The notes beneath the pieces are model-generated. The model was not told the origin of the DNA. It made no database searches and saw nothing but the letters and a program-made list of their open reading frames with translations. A DNA stretch of 64,000 nucleotides, from positions 124,001-188,000 of the forward strand of contig JAXLYE010000011.1 of NCBI GenBank assembly GCA_046351595.1. The letters run 5' to 3'. Numbering within the stretch: position 1 is the stretch's first letter; every line of letters begins with the position of its first letter. This DNA comes from JAXLYE01 sp046351595 (GTDB lineage: Bacteria; Myxococcota_A; Polyangia; Palsa-1104; JAEUJZ01). The position numbers and the translations under genes are program-made. This document shows positions 26,837-34,345 of this stretch, in pieces.

Positions 26837-27733
26837 TCACACGTTCATGCTGGGGCTCGGCGTCATTGTCCGCGCGGCATGTTCAAGCAGCTCGAACGTC
26901 AACGGCTTGTCGGGGAACGCCTCAGCCACAGCGGCCGGCAGGAAGCGAGTGCGAAGGTCCGAGAACGTCATGCCGAGCCGTCCTTCCTTCGGATGAGGCC
27001 CGCAGAGCTTAGCCAGCTTTGTCATCTCCTGCTTCGACAGCCCAAGTTCAGCCAGGTCCGCCATGAGCAGCTCGATGCGTTCTTCGTCGCTCGGACGGCA
27101 GAACTCTTCTATGCGAGCCGCACGCCGGATGACGGCCGGGTCTAGAGCGTTCAGGCGGTTTGTGCACAGGATGACGAGGATCCTGCCGCGCAGGCCGCGG
27201 ATCTGATCAATCTTCTGGATGAGCGTGTTCGTGCCAGCCTTCTCTTCCTGATGCAGCTGGGAGCCCTCTCGTGATGCTGCGAGCGCGTCTGCTTCGTCGA
27301 TGACGAGAAACGCCATCCGGGCCCTGCCTGCTTTGGTCATGACGTCATCGAAGGCTTCTCCGAGCAGCTTCGACATTTCGCCATGGAGGCCTTTCCCGCG
27401 GACTCTGGTGCTGAGCTTGAACAGCGTACCGTCGCGGTCAAGCCTGGTCGTCAGGCGGTCGGCGACTCCTTCTGCCGTCGCGGTCTTGCCGGTCCCGACG
27501 TCTCCATGGAAGATGATCAGCGGATACCGGTCTTCCAAAATCTCGCAGACCGGAAGAATCCTTCCATGGAGCTTTTTACTCCAGTCACGGACCTTTTCCG
27601 GAGCCAGAAGCATCTCGAGGTCTTTCTCGATCTTCATGTAGCGCGAACTGAAGCCGATGAGGCGCTCGGTCCGCTGTCGTAATTTCATGTCTGGCAGCTC
27701 TGCAACCAGTTCGAAACGAGATGTGTCCTGCAT
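26837..27733 (-). CDS. cap6: TRIP13/Pch2-like AAA+ ATPase of type III CBASS (Cap6-like)
   Basis: 298 residues from the ATG at 27733, which has GGGAGG 6 nt upstream inside the end of the HORMA gene; an ATG at 27739 overlaps the HORMA stop directly. Key motifs: Walker A G-D-V-G-T-G-K-T (77-84), pore-loop-like G-K-G-L-H-G, Walker B F-L-V-I-D-E-A-D (142-149), sensor-1 T-N-R (191-193) and the arginine-finger region D-P-A-V-I-R-R-A-A. In type III CBASS this ATPase remodels HORMA proteins and thereby keeps the CD-NTase off. The neighbouring HORMA and CD-NTase genes make this assignment firm. Confidence 0.87.
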   Translation of the reverse strand: MQDTSRFELVAELPDMKLRQRTERLIGFSSRYMKIEKDLEMLLAPEKVRDWSKKLHGRILPVCEILEDRYPLIIFHGDVGTGKTATAEGVADRLTTRLDRDGTLFKLSTRVRGKGLHGEMSKLLGEAFDDVMTKAGRARMAFLVIDEADALAASREGSQLHQEEKAGTNTLIQKIDQIRGLRGRILVILCTNRLNALDPAVIRRAARIEEFCRPSDEERIELLMADLAELGLSKQEMTKLAKLCGPHPKEGRLGMTFSDLRTRFLPAAVAEAFPDKPLTFELLEHAARTMTPSPSMNV

Positions 27734-27735
27734 CC

Positions 27736-28251
27736 TCATCCTCCCGATCGCCGGATCGACGATCGCCGGAGTCCGTAGGCGTTGCTGACATAGTCCCTGG
27801 AGGGATTGCGAGTGAGCCCAGCATAACTCGTGTCGAAGTGGGTCGGGCCCCAGGTTCCGTACAGCCCAGCACTGAACTGAGCCCGCTGGGAATCGGTCAG
27901 CGTATACCATGACCTACTCATCACGATGATGACCTCTAGGCTGCCACCGGGCGTAGGCGGCCAGATGCACCCGCCTGGTCTGGAATCTGTCAGTCCAGAT
28001 GCATTCTGAGTGATCAGGTACTCTTCTGCACAGACCACGGCGCCGCTGGCTTGGCGGAGCACGAGATGCACTGCGCTCAGGTAATCTCCTGCTGCGAACA
28101 GGACGACGTCCTCCGCCAGAGCCGCGGCCTCGTCTTCCTTCATGAGCCCCGTGGTCCGGGCCGCCAGGCGATAATCGGAGCGCAACTTCTCGAACGCCTT
28201 GTACACGTCGGCGCGTGTATAGGTCTCGGTTCTCGTCAAAGTTTGAGACAT
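27736..28251 (-). CDS. cap7: Bacterial HORMA-domain protein (Cap7-like)
   Basis: 171 residues from the ATG at 28251, which has GGAGGAG upstream in the end of the CD-NTase gene. It resembles bacterial HORMA proteins throughout: T-E-T-Y-T-R-A-D-V near the start, a helix with D-V-V-L-F-A-A-G-D-Y-L, R-P-G-G-x-x-W-P-P-T-P-G-G, S-R-S-W-Y-T-L-T, Y-G-T-W-G-P, and a basic C-terminal tail (Y-G-L-R-R-S-S-I-R-R), the part that forms the safety belt. In type III CBASS the HORMA protein, once closed on a peptide, activates the CD-NTase. Its stop overlaps the TRIP13-like gene. Confidence 0.85.
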   Translation of the reverse strand: MSQTLTRTETYTRADVYKAFEKLRSDYRLAARTTGLMKEDEAAALAEDVVLFAAGDYLSAVHLVLRQASGAVVCAEEYLITQNASGLTDSRPGGCIWPPTPGGSLEVIIVMSRSWYTLTDSQRAQFSAGLYGTWGPTHFDTSYAGLTRNPSRDYVSNAYGLRRSSIRRSGG

Positions 28252-28256
28252 CCTAC

Positions 28257-29219
28257 CTACTCCTCCTCCACAGAGAATGAGGGGCCAAAGACTTCCTTCC
28301 ACAGACCTATCGTCTCCCCCTTGCGGCCGACGTCCTGGGCATAATTCAGCGTCTCGAGAGTGGCTGTGGCGTGGTCAACAATTTGCTTCCGCTCGTCATC
28401 GGTCATACGCACCGTGACGTTGTTCTCGTTGTTGGTCGGATCCAGAATGCGAACCGGAGCATCGCTGGCAGGTATGTTCCGGATGGCTTCGGGGAACGAG
28501 ATGAGCGTACTCAGCCCAGATTGGGCGATAAATAGGAGGAGCCTGATCAGCCCTTCTTCTATCGTTGGGGCCGCACCTTGGTCCACGACAAGGAAGGCAA
28601 CGATCAGTTCAAGAGCGAACGAAGACAGGAGATCCTTGAGTTCGCCGTAGTTGCGCCAGCGCTTTGCCAGGCGGACAATCTTGGTGAACCGCGGATCCTG
28701 GTCTTTGATGCGACGGATGAACTCAAGCTGTCCCTCGATCGAAGTCAGGAATGCGCCCCCGCCGCCGACTTCGGGCTGCCAGACGTAGCCTGCAGGCTCC
28801 TGGATCGGAATGACCGGGACAAGATCGACCTGCAGCCCGGAGGTGCGGAACTCGATACCGACTGTCTTCCGGCTGGGCGTAAAGTCGCCCTTCGGCTTGG
28901 TCGGATACGTCTTGCAGAGCAGATCGATGATCAGCTCGTGCAGCGTTGCGATGTCCTCGCGCTTCGCTTCCGAGACATTTAGGAAGACCGCCAGATCGAT
29001 GTCGATCGCATGTCCGTCTCTAGGGCGGAGGGCGGTTCCCTTGCGCCATGAGCCGGCTTGCAGAAATTTCAGGACGGCCAGGTTGGAATTAGCACGGATG
29101 GCCGTATCCAGACAGGTCTTCAGGTAGTCGATCTGCTCCTGATACTTGCGTTTGTCCTCGCGCCGGAAAGCGAGCACTTCTTGGACGTAGTACTCAAGCT
29201 GCTGGTCCATAAGCTTCAT
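28257..29219 (-). CDS. cdn: CD-NTase of the type III (HORMA/TRIP13) CBASS
   Basis: 320 residues, ATG with AAAGG 8 nt upstream. The nucleotidyltransferase core is intact: G-S (56-57) in A-G-S-W-R-K-G-T, Asp73 and Asp75 (D-I-D-L-A-V-F) and Asp132 (V-D-L-V-P-V). The OAS-like C-terminal helical domain carries D-P-T-N-N-E-N-N-V-T (D-P-x-N-x-x-N-N-V), as in CD-NTases that pair with HORMA proteins. It makes a cyclic di- or trinucleotide signal; the product cannot be told from sequence. It is the first gene of the operon CD-NTase, HORMA, TRIP13, SLOG-dioxygenase, all tightly packed. A candidate sigma-dependent promoter lies about 150 nt upstream. Confidence 0.88.
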   Translation of the reverse strand: MKLMDQQLEYYVQEVLAFRREDKRKYQEQIDYLKTCLDTAIRANSNLAVLKFLQAGSWRKGTALRPRDGHAIDIDLAVFLNVSEAKREDIATLHELIIDLLCKTYPTKPKGDFTPSRKTVGIEFRTSGLQVDLVPVIPIQEPAGYVWQPEVGGGGAFLTSIEGQLEFIRRIKDQDPRFTKIVRLAKRWRNYGELKDLLSSFALELIVAFLVVDQGAAPTIEEGLIRLLLFIAQSGLSTLISFPEAIRNIPASDAPVRILDPTNNENNVTVRMTDDERKQIVDHATATLETLNYAQDVGRKGETIGLWKEVFGPSFSVEEE

Positions 29220-29366
29220 CGGGCCAACCTTTCTCGTAGTCTTCAGACTCCCTTCAGGCTGTTGGGCATGCCTGCCTCAGGGAGACCGCGGAAGAGAGCC
29301 AAGCTTCACAGTCCGGAGGTTAAGAACGTGTACCTACCGGGCGTTCAGTTACACAAAAAGCCAGCT

Positions 29367-29392
29367 AGACGTTCCCAAAGATCCTTACAGTC
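29367..29392 (-). promoter_or_regulatory. Candidate ECF-type promoter of the type III CBASS operon
   Basis: Read on the minus strand: GACTG, 16 nt, CGTCTA. The spacing and the CGTCT box equal those of the two stronger sites at 32102 and 38432, with one mismatch in the first box (GACTG for GACAG) and no T-rich stretch upstream. It lies in the 325-base gap between the type IV CD-NTase gene and the type III CD-NTase gene, pointing at the latter and leaving a leader of about 140 nt. Nothing else in this gap was recognised. Confidence 0.45.
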
Positions 29393-29544
29393 TGGCATCT
29401 GCTCATCCCGTCGGTCGGGCTGAGAGCGGCGGCATCGCCGTCACCGGAAGCCCGTAGCACAGCCCCCTGCAAGCAGACCCGCCTCTCGGCTTGAGCGTCA
29501 ACGCCCCGACGCGGAACGGGCTACACCTTATGGACAAGCTCGTC

Positions 29545-30471
29545 CTAATCGTCCAATCCAGACTCAAAGAGCTCTCTGATGCGCTCCGCATCCCCGCGGC
29601 GATCCGCCTCGTCCATCCGCTCCGCGATGCGATCCAGCGCGGCCGAGATCCGCAGCCGCGGTGCGCTGTAGGCGGCCCCCAGCTTGTCATCCACGTAGTC
29701 GGACTGACCCGTTTGCTCCGTGATGGGATTGAGGACCCGCTCCTTGGCGCTGCGCACTAGGTGGGCGAGCATGTCCTTGGCGGTGAAGCGGCCGTCATAG
29801 TCGCGGAAGCTCTCGACGGCCAGCGCTTCGATATGGTAGCCGGAGAGCTGCTGATCCCGAGGCAGGCCGCTCTGCATCCCCTTGAACAGCTTGATCGTGG
29901 GCACAACCTGGTTGCCGCAGCGCTGGTTGACCTCCGTCAGCTGCTCAGCAAACCTCTGCGGGCGCACGACACGGCTCCAGTCGTTCCCGTCCGCGATGCG
30001 CATGCCGGTCGGGGTCTTGATGGCCGGAAGGAGCTGCACCTGGATACCATCGCTGTACGTCACCGTAACTGCCAGCGCCCCGACCTTGATGTCCGTGCTG
30101 GGCAGCCGCTCGCTCAGGCGCTGCCGCAGGTAGTCAAGGATCTCAGCCGGAGAGCTGTCGGCGAGGGAGCTCTTGTTGACCACGACCAGGGTGTCGACAT
30201 CGCTCAGACCGTCTACCGCCGTATGCTTCTTCACGGAGCCGCCGAACATCATCTCGACGGAGCCTTCGATATCGCTGCAGATGGCCTGTTTCAGCGTGGT
30301 CAGGTGGCGGTGGATGGCCGCCGTGTCGCGGTTGTTGTACTCAGCGAGCAGATCCCGGAGATACTCATTTACGCCGATCTCGTACGGAGCCTTGGTCGCC
30401 TTGACCCAACCGGGGGTCGCCTGAGTCGACCAGTAGCCGCCGCCACCACCACCGCCGCCGCCTCCTCCCAT
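29545..30471 (-). CDS. cdn: CD-NTase of the type IV CBASS, N-terminal poly-Gly
   Basis: 308 residues from the ATG at 30471, which overlaps the TGT-like gene's stop as TGATG and has GGAGGAGG 6-9 nt upstream. The longer frame from 30498 would bury that ribosome-binding site. The protein begins Met, eleven Gly, Tyr, Trp. The nucleotidyltransferase core has G-G-S (77-79), Asp91 and Asp93 (S-D-V-D-T-L-V-V-V); the third acidic position is Gln146 (V-Q-L-L-P-A). It is third in QueC-like, TGT-like, CD-NTase. With Met removed, a Gly is exposed at the N-terminus, a plausible site for 7-deazaguanine-type conjugation by the QueC-like partner. Confidence 0.83.
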   Translation of the reverse strand: MGGGGGGGGGGGYWSTQATPGWVKATKAPYEIGVNEYLRDLLAEYNNRDTAAIHRHLTTLKQAICSDIEGSVEMMFGGSVKKHTAVDGLSDVDTLVVVNKSSLADSSPAEILDYLRQRLSERLPSTDIKVGALAVTVTYSDGIQVQLLPAIKTPTGMRIADGNDWSRVVRPQRFAEQLTEVNQRCGNQVVPTIKLFKGMQSGLPRDQQLSGYHIEALAVESFRDYDGRFTAKDMLAHLVRSAKERVLNPITEQTGQSDYVDDKLGAAYSAPRLRISAALDRIAERMDEADRRGDAERIRELFESGLDD

Positions 30472-31451
30472 CACGGCACCTCCTCCAGTGTACGCCACGC
30501 CTCATCGACACCCCGGAGCACCGACTCCGCCCAAGGGAGGGCGCGGCACAGCGCCGCCAGATCCCTAGTCGCTGCAAAGGCTCGCAACGAAGCCTGCAGC
30601 CGCTGGAGGGCTCGCAGATTGCGCTGCCAGGTCCACAGCAAGCGGTCCGCGACGGTCTGGCCCCACTCCGCTGGGTCTTCCGGCAGCTCGGCCAGCGGCC
30701 TGATGAAGTCTCCAGAAAAATCGTAGCGCAGCCAGTTCAGGCCATCAAAGATGTCCGCGCCGCAGAGGAAGTAGGCCAGCACAGCCCGCGGGGTGATTGC
30801 GCCGAAGACGTGAATCGGCAGATCGCGGCCAGACGCACGTAGAGCCAGGCGCAGCCGCATCAGGTTGGCGCACCGCTGCTGCGGAGAACTGCCAAGCTCC
30901 TTCTCGGTCACCCCTAGGATGGCAAGAGCAGAGAGGTCCATCGAGTCAGGCAGCACCGGTGACAGGTACTGCCCGCTCGCCTCTGGCTTCATCAGAAAGT
31001 CGCCCGCAGCGCGCTGGCAGCAGGAGAAATCCCCAGCCGCGGCGCTAAGCTGCTCCGCGAGCGGACCGTACTGATCATAGCTCACCACCACGGCATCCAC
31101 GGAGGATGGGAGGCCCGTGAGCCAGCTACGGAACTCGCTGCGGCTCCAGGTACCAGAAGCTGGCGGCGATCCATGCAGCTCATCATCACAATCAGAACGC
31201 ACTTCATAGAGGCCGCTGTCGAGTAGGATCAAGTCTGCGGCTTTCAAGAGATCGGTCTGGATAGTCCCCCGGGCCAGGTCGAAGGCGCTAAGGAGACAGG
31301 ACCCGTAGAGATCCAGACGCAGCGCATGGAACAGGCCCTGTACGGCAGGGAACCCACGGCTGGAGAACGAGGGGACGATCATCGGTGTACGGGCACCAAA
31401 AGGCTCGATCGAGCGCGTCCCGCTCAGCTGGGACAGGGCTTCAGGTTGCAA
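30471..31451 (-). CDS. cap10: TGT-like (queuine tRNA-ribosyltransferase fold) protein of type IV CBASS (Cap10-like)
   Basis: 326 residues from a TTG at 31451 with GGAGG 7 nt upstream, overlapping the QueC-like gene by 11 bases. The most telling segment is P-I-H-V-F-G-A-I-T-P ... C-G-A-D-I-F-D-G-L-N-W, matching the Y-L-M-G-V-G and V-D-M-F-D-C-V region of tRNA-guanine transglycosylases, including the catalytic Asp. S-Y-D-Q-Y-G resembles the other active-site Asp region. The classic zinc-binding Cys cluster is not obvious. TGT-like proteins mark type IV CBASS together with QueC-like proteins; the role probably concerns a 7-deazaguanine modification in defence rather than tRNA. Confidence 0.78.
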   Translation of the reverse strand: MQPEALSQLSGTRSIEPFGARTPMIVPSFSSRGFPAVQGLFHALRLDLYGSCLLSAFDLARGTIQTDLLKAADLILLDSGLYEVRSDCDDELHGSPPASGTWSRSEFRSWLTGLPSSVDAVVVSYDQYGPLAEQLSAAAGDFSCCQRAAGDFLMKPEASGQYLSPVLPDSMDLSALAILGVTEKELGSSPQQRCANLMRLRLALRASGRDLPIHVFGAITPRAVLAYFLCGADIFDGLNWLRYDFSGDFIRPLAELPEDPAEWGQTVADRLLWTWQRNLRALQRLQASLRAFAATRDLAALCRALPWAESVLRGVDEAWRTLEEVP

Positions 31452-32007
31452 GCAGCGACCTCCGTTCCTGGCACGCCAGACAGCGGCCGCATGGACGCTC
31501 CCGACGCTGACAGCTATAAGTCAGGTGCAGAGGCACCTGCCGCTGCTGCGCCCAGCGCACGATCCCTTCCTTGGTGTACGTCGCGAACGGCGCAATCAAG
31601 AGCGACGTCCCCTGCGCGTACCCATCCAGAACGCGCTGCAGATCGGCGATGAACTTGGTCGTCGTATCGTAATAAATGCCTGCATGAATGCCCATCGCGA
31701 CCGTGGTCTCTTGCCAGCCCATCTGGGCCGCTGCGATCAAGGCGAACAGCGCGTTACGGCCGAAGTATTCGTCACGCCGAGCGACGAGAGCGAAAGCGAG
31801 GGACTCCTTCTGAATGGGTACGTCATAATGCTTGGCGATCGCCTGAGCTGCTTTCCATTCGCTACTTAGCGCGGGCTGGCCATAGTCAAAGAACAAAGCA
31901 GAGACCTCCCACTGCTCGTCTTCTTCTTTGGCCTTATCGCGATAGTACGCCAACACCGATGCGGAATCGATCCCGCCGCTCAGCAGGACCACGACTTTTG
32001 TAGGCAT
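31441..32007 (-). CDS. cap9: QueC-like protein of type IV CBASS (Cap9-like)
   Basis: 188 residues from the ATG at 32007 (GGAAGG 6 nt upstream; a GTG at 32025 is less likely). It has the PP-loop ATP site S-G-G-I-D-S (10-15), F-D-Y-G-Q (in QueC the Gln-containing loop near the substrate), G-R-N-A-L-F, and a complete C-terminal zinc cluster Cys166, Cys173, Cys176, Cys179 (C-x6-C-G-x-C-x2-C). All QueC motifs are present, so it is probably active. No queD, queE or queF is adjacent, which argues for the CBASS role rather than queuosine synthesis. It is the first gene of the QueC/TGT/CD-NTase operon. Confidence 0.85.
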   Translation of the reverse strand: MPTKVVVLLSGGIDSASVLAYYRDKAKEEDEQWEVSALFFDYGQPALSSEWKAAQAIAKHYDVPIQKESLAFALVARRDEYFGRNALFALIAAAQMGWQETTVAMGIHAGIYYDTTTKFIADLQRVLDGYAQGTSLLIAPFATYTKEGIVRWAQQRQVPLHLTYSCQRRERPCGRCLACQERRSLLAT

Positions 32008-32101
32008 CTCGGACCTTCCTGCCACATGGCTCCGCCAAACTAAGGGCCCGAAATCGGTCTGGCAAGGGCTCTCTTCGTCGAGAAAAATATTTTTTCTTTC
32101 C

Positions 32102-32127
32102 GACAGAATCGCCAGAAAAAGGCGTCT
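32102..32127 (+). promoter_or_regulatory. ECF-type promoter upstream of SLOG-glycosyltransferase and sigma genes
   Basis: GACAGAATCG at 32102-32111 and GCGTCT at 32122-32127. This equals GACAG, 16 nt, CGTCT, with a T-rich stretch just upstream (32089-32099). Exactly the same two boxes with the same spacing occur at 38432-38457 before the second sigma gene. The CGTC box is typical of ECF -10 elements. It points at the gene at 32292, giving a leader of roughly 155 nt. No comparable element was found for the divergent QueC-like operon. Confidence 0.6.
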
Positions 32128-32291
32128 ATAAGTTTAATGGGTCCGCGCCGCAGGGCCTGCCGGTGCGAGTTTTTCGGCACAGAGTACCGCTGGCAGCGTC
32201 CTGTGTTCATATGGCCATGCGGTGTAGGCAGGGCGTCCGCGGTGCAGTCAGGTATCGTCAGGGCAGTCGCACTGTGTTAGGTTACCGACCT

Positions 32292-34307
32292 ATGGATGCA
32301 CCTCTTCCGTTGGCGGGTTATCGTTTTTGCATCTCCGGCAGCGCAGGGGATACCAGCGCGGGCCCCGTCGATCGGGCGCTATTGCGGCGCTGCCACGCCT
32401 TTGTCTCTTGTCTGGCAATCAGCATCCTCCGCGCCGGCGGAGAGCTGGTGACCTTTGTTGGAGACGAGCCGATGCTCGAACCTGGCGATACGATGACGGC
32501 CAAGGTCTTCTACTGGACCCAGCTTGAGGCCGTCGCCTCCTACCTAGCAACGCGCGAAGCGACTCACACCGGACGTCCCCTGCTCTATGCGGTGGCGTCC
32601 CTGGATCCGCAGAAAACTCGCATCCCGGCATCCCGAAAAGCCTTGTGGGATCAGCTCCTCGCCGCCGAAGGCGCCGTGGACGTAGGCCACATCCCTGAGC
32701 GTGGCTACGTCGGACACCACCACCGCGAGCGCCAGGCGGAGCGCGGGGACGTCCTGATCACCCTAGGGGGCGGCAAGGGAGTTTTCGAGCAGGTCCGAAT
32801 GTTCCGCAACCGGGGCCGGGCGATCATTCCGCTAGATCCCCCCATCGGCTGCTCGTCAAACGACGGCGAGGCGTCCCCCGAGCTGAACCGAGAGGCGCTC
32901 GCCGAGCCTGCGCAGTTCGTTCCTCCCGCGCTCGCCACGTGGTTCGTCTCGCAGCTCAGCCGGCTGAGCTTCTCTGGGGAGACGCCGCCCGAGGAGCTGG
33001 CGCAGCGGATGATGCAGGTCCTCGTCCGGGTAGCCCCCGCCCTGGCGGCCCATCCCACCGAACCCAGTGAGCCTCCCAGTCCACGTCCGGACCAGTCCAT
33101 CCATCCGCCGCAGGGCGCTGCCTTCGCGCGCTCGATGATGCAGGATCGACTGCACTTTCTCGTCGTTGCCGACGAGTGGCGCCCCTACCGGGGGGGCATC
33201 TCCACCTTCAACCGCTCCCTCTGCCTGGCGCTGGCGCGCGCCGGCCACCGAATCTCGCTCTTCATCCCCAGAAAAAGCCTGCAAGACAACGAGCGCGCAG
33301 AGATCAGCCAGATCCCGAATATCACCCTGGTCAGTAGCAAGAGCTCCGTCTTGACCGATGAGAGAGAGCTGCTGCAGCCGCCGGTCTTGAGCGGCCAGCC
33401 CGATGTCATCATTGGTCACGATGCCATCACCGGGCCTGCAGCGAACAGCCATCGCGACCATTTCGGCCGGGGCTTGTTGGTCCACTTCATCCACGTCTCT
33501 CCGAGAGACGCCGAGTATGAGAAAGGCAAGCCCTGGGGAGAGGCAATGGTCCTCGCGCAGGCCAAGGCTCGTGAGCAGGCAGAGCTTGCCGCCAAGGCCG
33601 ATCGGGTCGTCGCGCTCGGCCCCCTACTGGCTCGCTCAATCCGGAGCAGCCTCCACGAGTGGAAGCACCGCGCGCCTGTACATGAGATGCTTCCTTGGTT
33701 GGAGGACGTAGAACTCCTCCCTCCGCCCGAGGAGCGTGCTTGCCTGTTTCTTGGCAGGGCGGAGTCCTTCCACTTGAAAGGGCTGAAGATCGCTGTGGGG
33801 GCCGTCTCACGGCTCGGAGAGAGGTCACGTCTCCTCGTCCGTGGCGCCACGCAGGCCGATGCGGAAAAGCTTCACGGCTTGCTGGCCCAGTGGGGCCATA
33901 GCGGCATCAAGCTCCACCTGCAGGAATACACGGTCGATCAGCGCGCCATCGACGCCAGCTTCCGTGCTGCGACGGCCGTAATCATGCCCTCACGCATCGA
34001 GGGCTTCGGACTGGCAGGTCTAGAGGCCATAAGCCGAGGCATTCCCGTGCGTGTCAGCGGCCAAAGCGGCCTCGGAGAGGTGATCAAGCAATACGGAAGA
34101 GAGCTCGGCCTTCCCTCGGTGGTCGACTTCATCGACGAGGCGCAGGACGAGGAGAACAGCTTGCGCCTCCACGAGAAGCTCGCGCCCCTCTGGGCTGATC
34201 CTACGGCAGCCTTTGACCAGGCTCGCCGACTGCGCGAGGCATTGCGCCCGCACCTGGACGAGGGGAAAAGCATCGCTGCTTTTATCGATGCTCTACGTAC
34301 AGGCTGA
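32292..34307 (+). CDS. SLOG-like sensor fused to GT4 glycosyltransferase
   Basis: 671 residues from the ATG at 32292; the frame is open from 32163, but this start aligns with the SLOG domain of the 25164 protein. Residues about 8-225 hold the same sensor domain: I-S-G-S (14-17), A-G-G-E-L-V-T-F-V-G, I-T-L-G-G-G-K-G-V (156-164) and G-C-S-S-N-D-G-E-A-S. Residues about 285-668 are a GT-B fold, GT4-like: Y-R-G-G-I-S-T-F-N-R near the start and the E-x7-E motif at Glu570/Glu578 (E-G-F-G-L-A-G-L-E). It is co-transcribed with the sigma gene 38 nt downstream and divergent from the type IV CBASS operon. Inference: a nucleotide-gated glycosyltransferase, perhaps a CBASS effector; donor and acceptor unknown. 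Confidence 0.8.
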   Translation: MDAPLPLAGYRFCISGSAGDTSAGPVDRALLRRCHAFVSCLAISILRAGGELVTFVGDEPMLEPGDTMTAKVFYWTQLEAVASYLATREATHTGRPLLYAVASLDPQKTRIPASRKALWDQLLAAEGAVDVGHIPERGYVGHHHRERQAERGDVLITLGGGKGVFEQVRMFRNRGRAIIPLDPPIGCSSNDGEASPELNREALAEPAQFVPPALATWFVSQLSRLSFSGETPPEELAQRMMQVLVRVAPALAAHPTEPSEPPSPRPDQSIHPPQGAAFARSMMQDRLHFLVVADEWRPYRGGISTFNRSLCLALARAGHRISLFIPRKSLQDNERAEISQIPNITLVSSKSSVLTDERELLQPPVLSGQPDVIIGHDAITGPAANSHRDHFGRGLLVHFIHVSPRDAEYEKGKPWGEAMVLAQAKAREQAELAAKADRVVALGPLLARSIRSSLHEWKHRAPVHEMLPWLEDVELLPPPEERACLFLGRAESFHLKGLKIAVGAVSRLGERSRLLVRGATQADAEKLHGLLAQWGHSGIKLHLQEYTVDQRAIDASFRAATAVIMPSRIEGFGLAGLEAISRGIPVRVSGQSGLGEVIKQYGRELGLPSVVDFIDEAQDEENSLRLHEKLAPLWADPTAAFDQARRLREALRPHLDEGKSIAAFIDALRTG

Positions 34308-34345
34308 GGACTGCCTGTTGATTACAAAGATTCAACCGATAGGAG

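Noticed and set aside
31441..32007. QueC as part of queuosine biosynthesis
   Set aside because: No queD, queE or queF nearby, and it is translationally linked to a TGT-like protein and a CD-NTase, which fits type IV CBASS much better.
32008..32091. A second ECF-type promoter for the QueC-like operon on the minus strand
   Set aside because: No AGACG-N16-CTGTC pattern was found in either divergent gap upstream of the minus-strand operons (32008-32100, 38258-38430); their promoters remain unknown.
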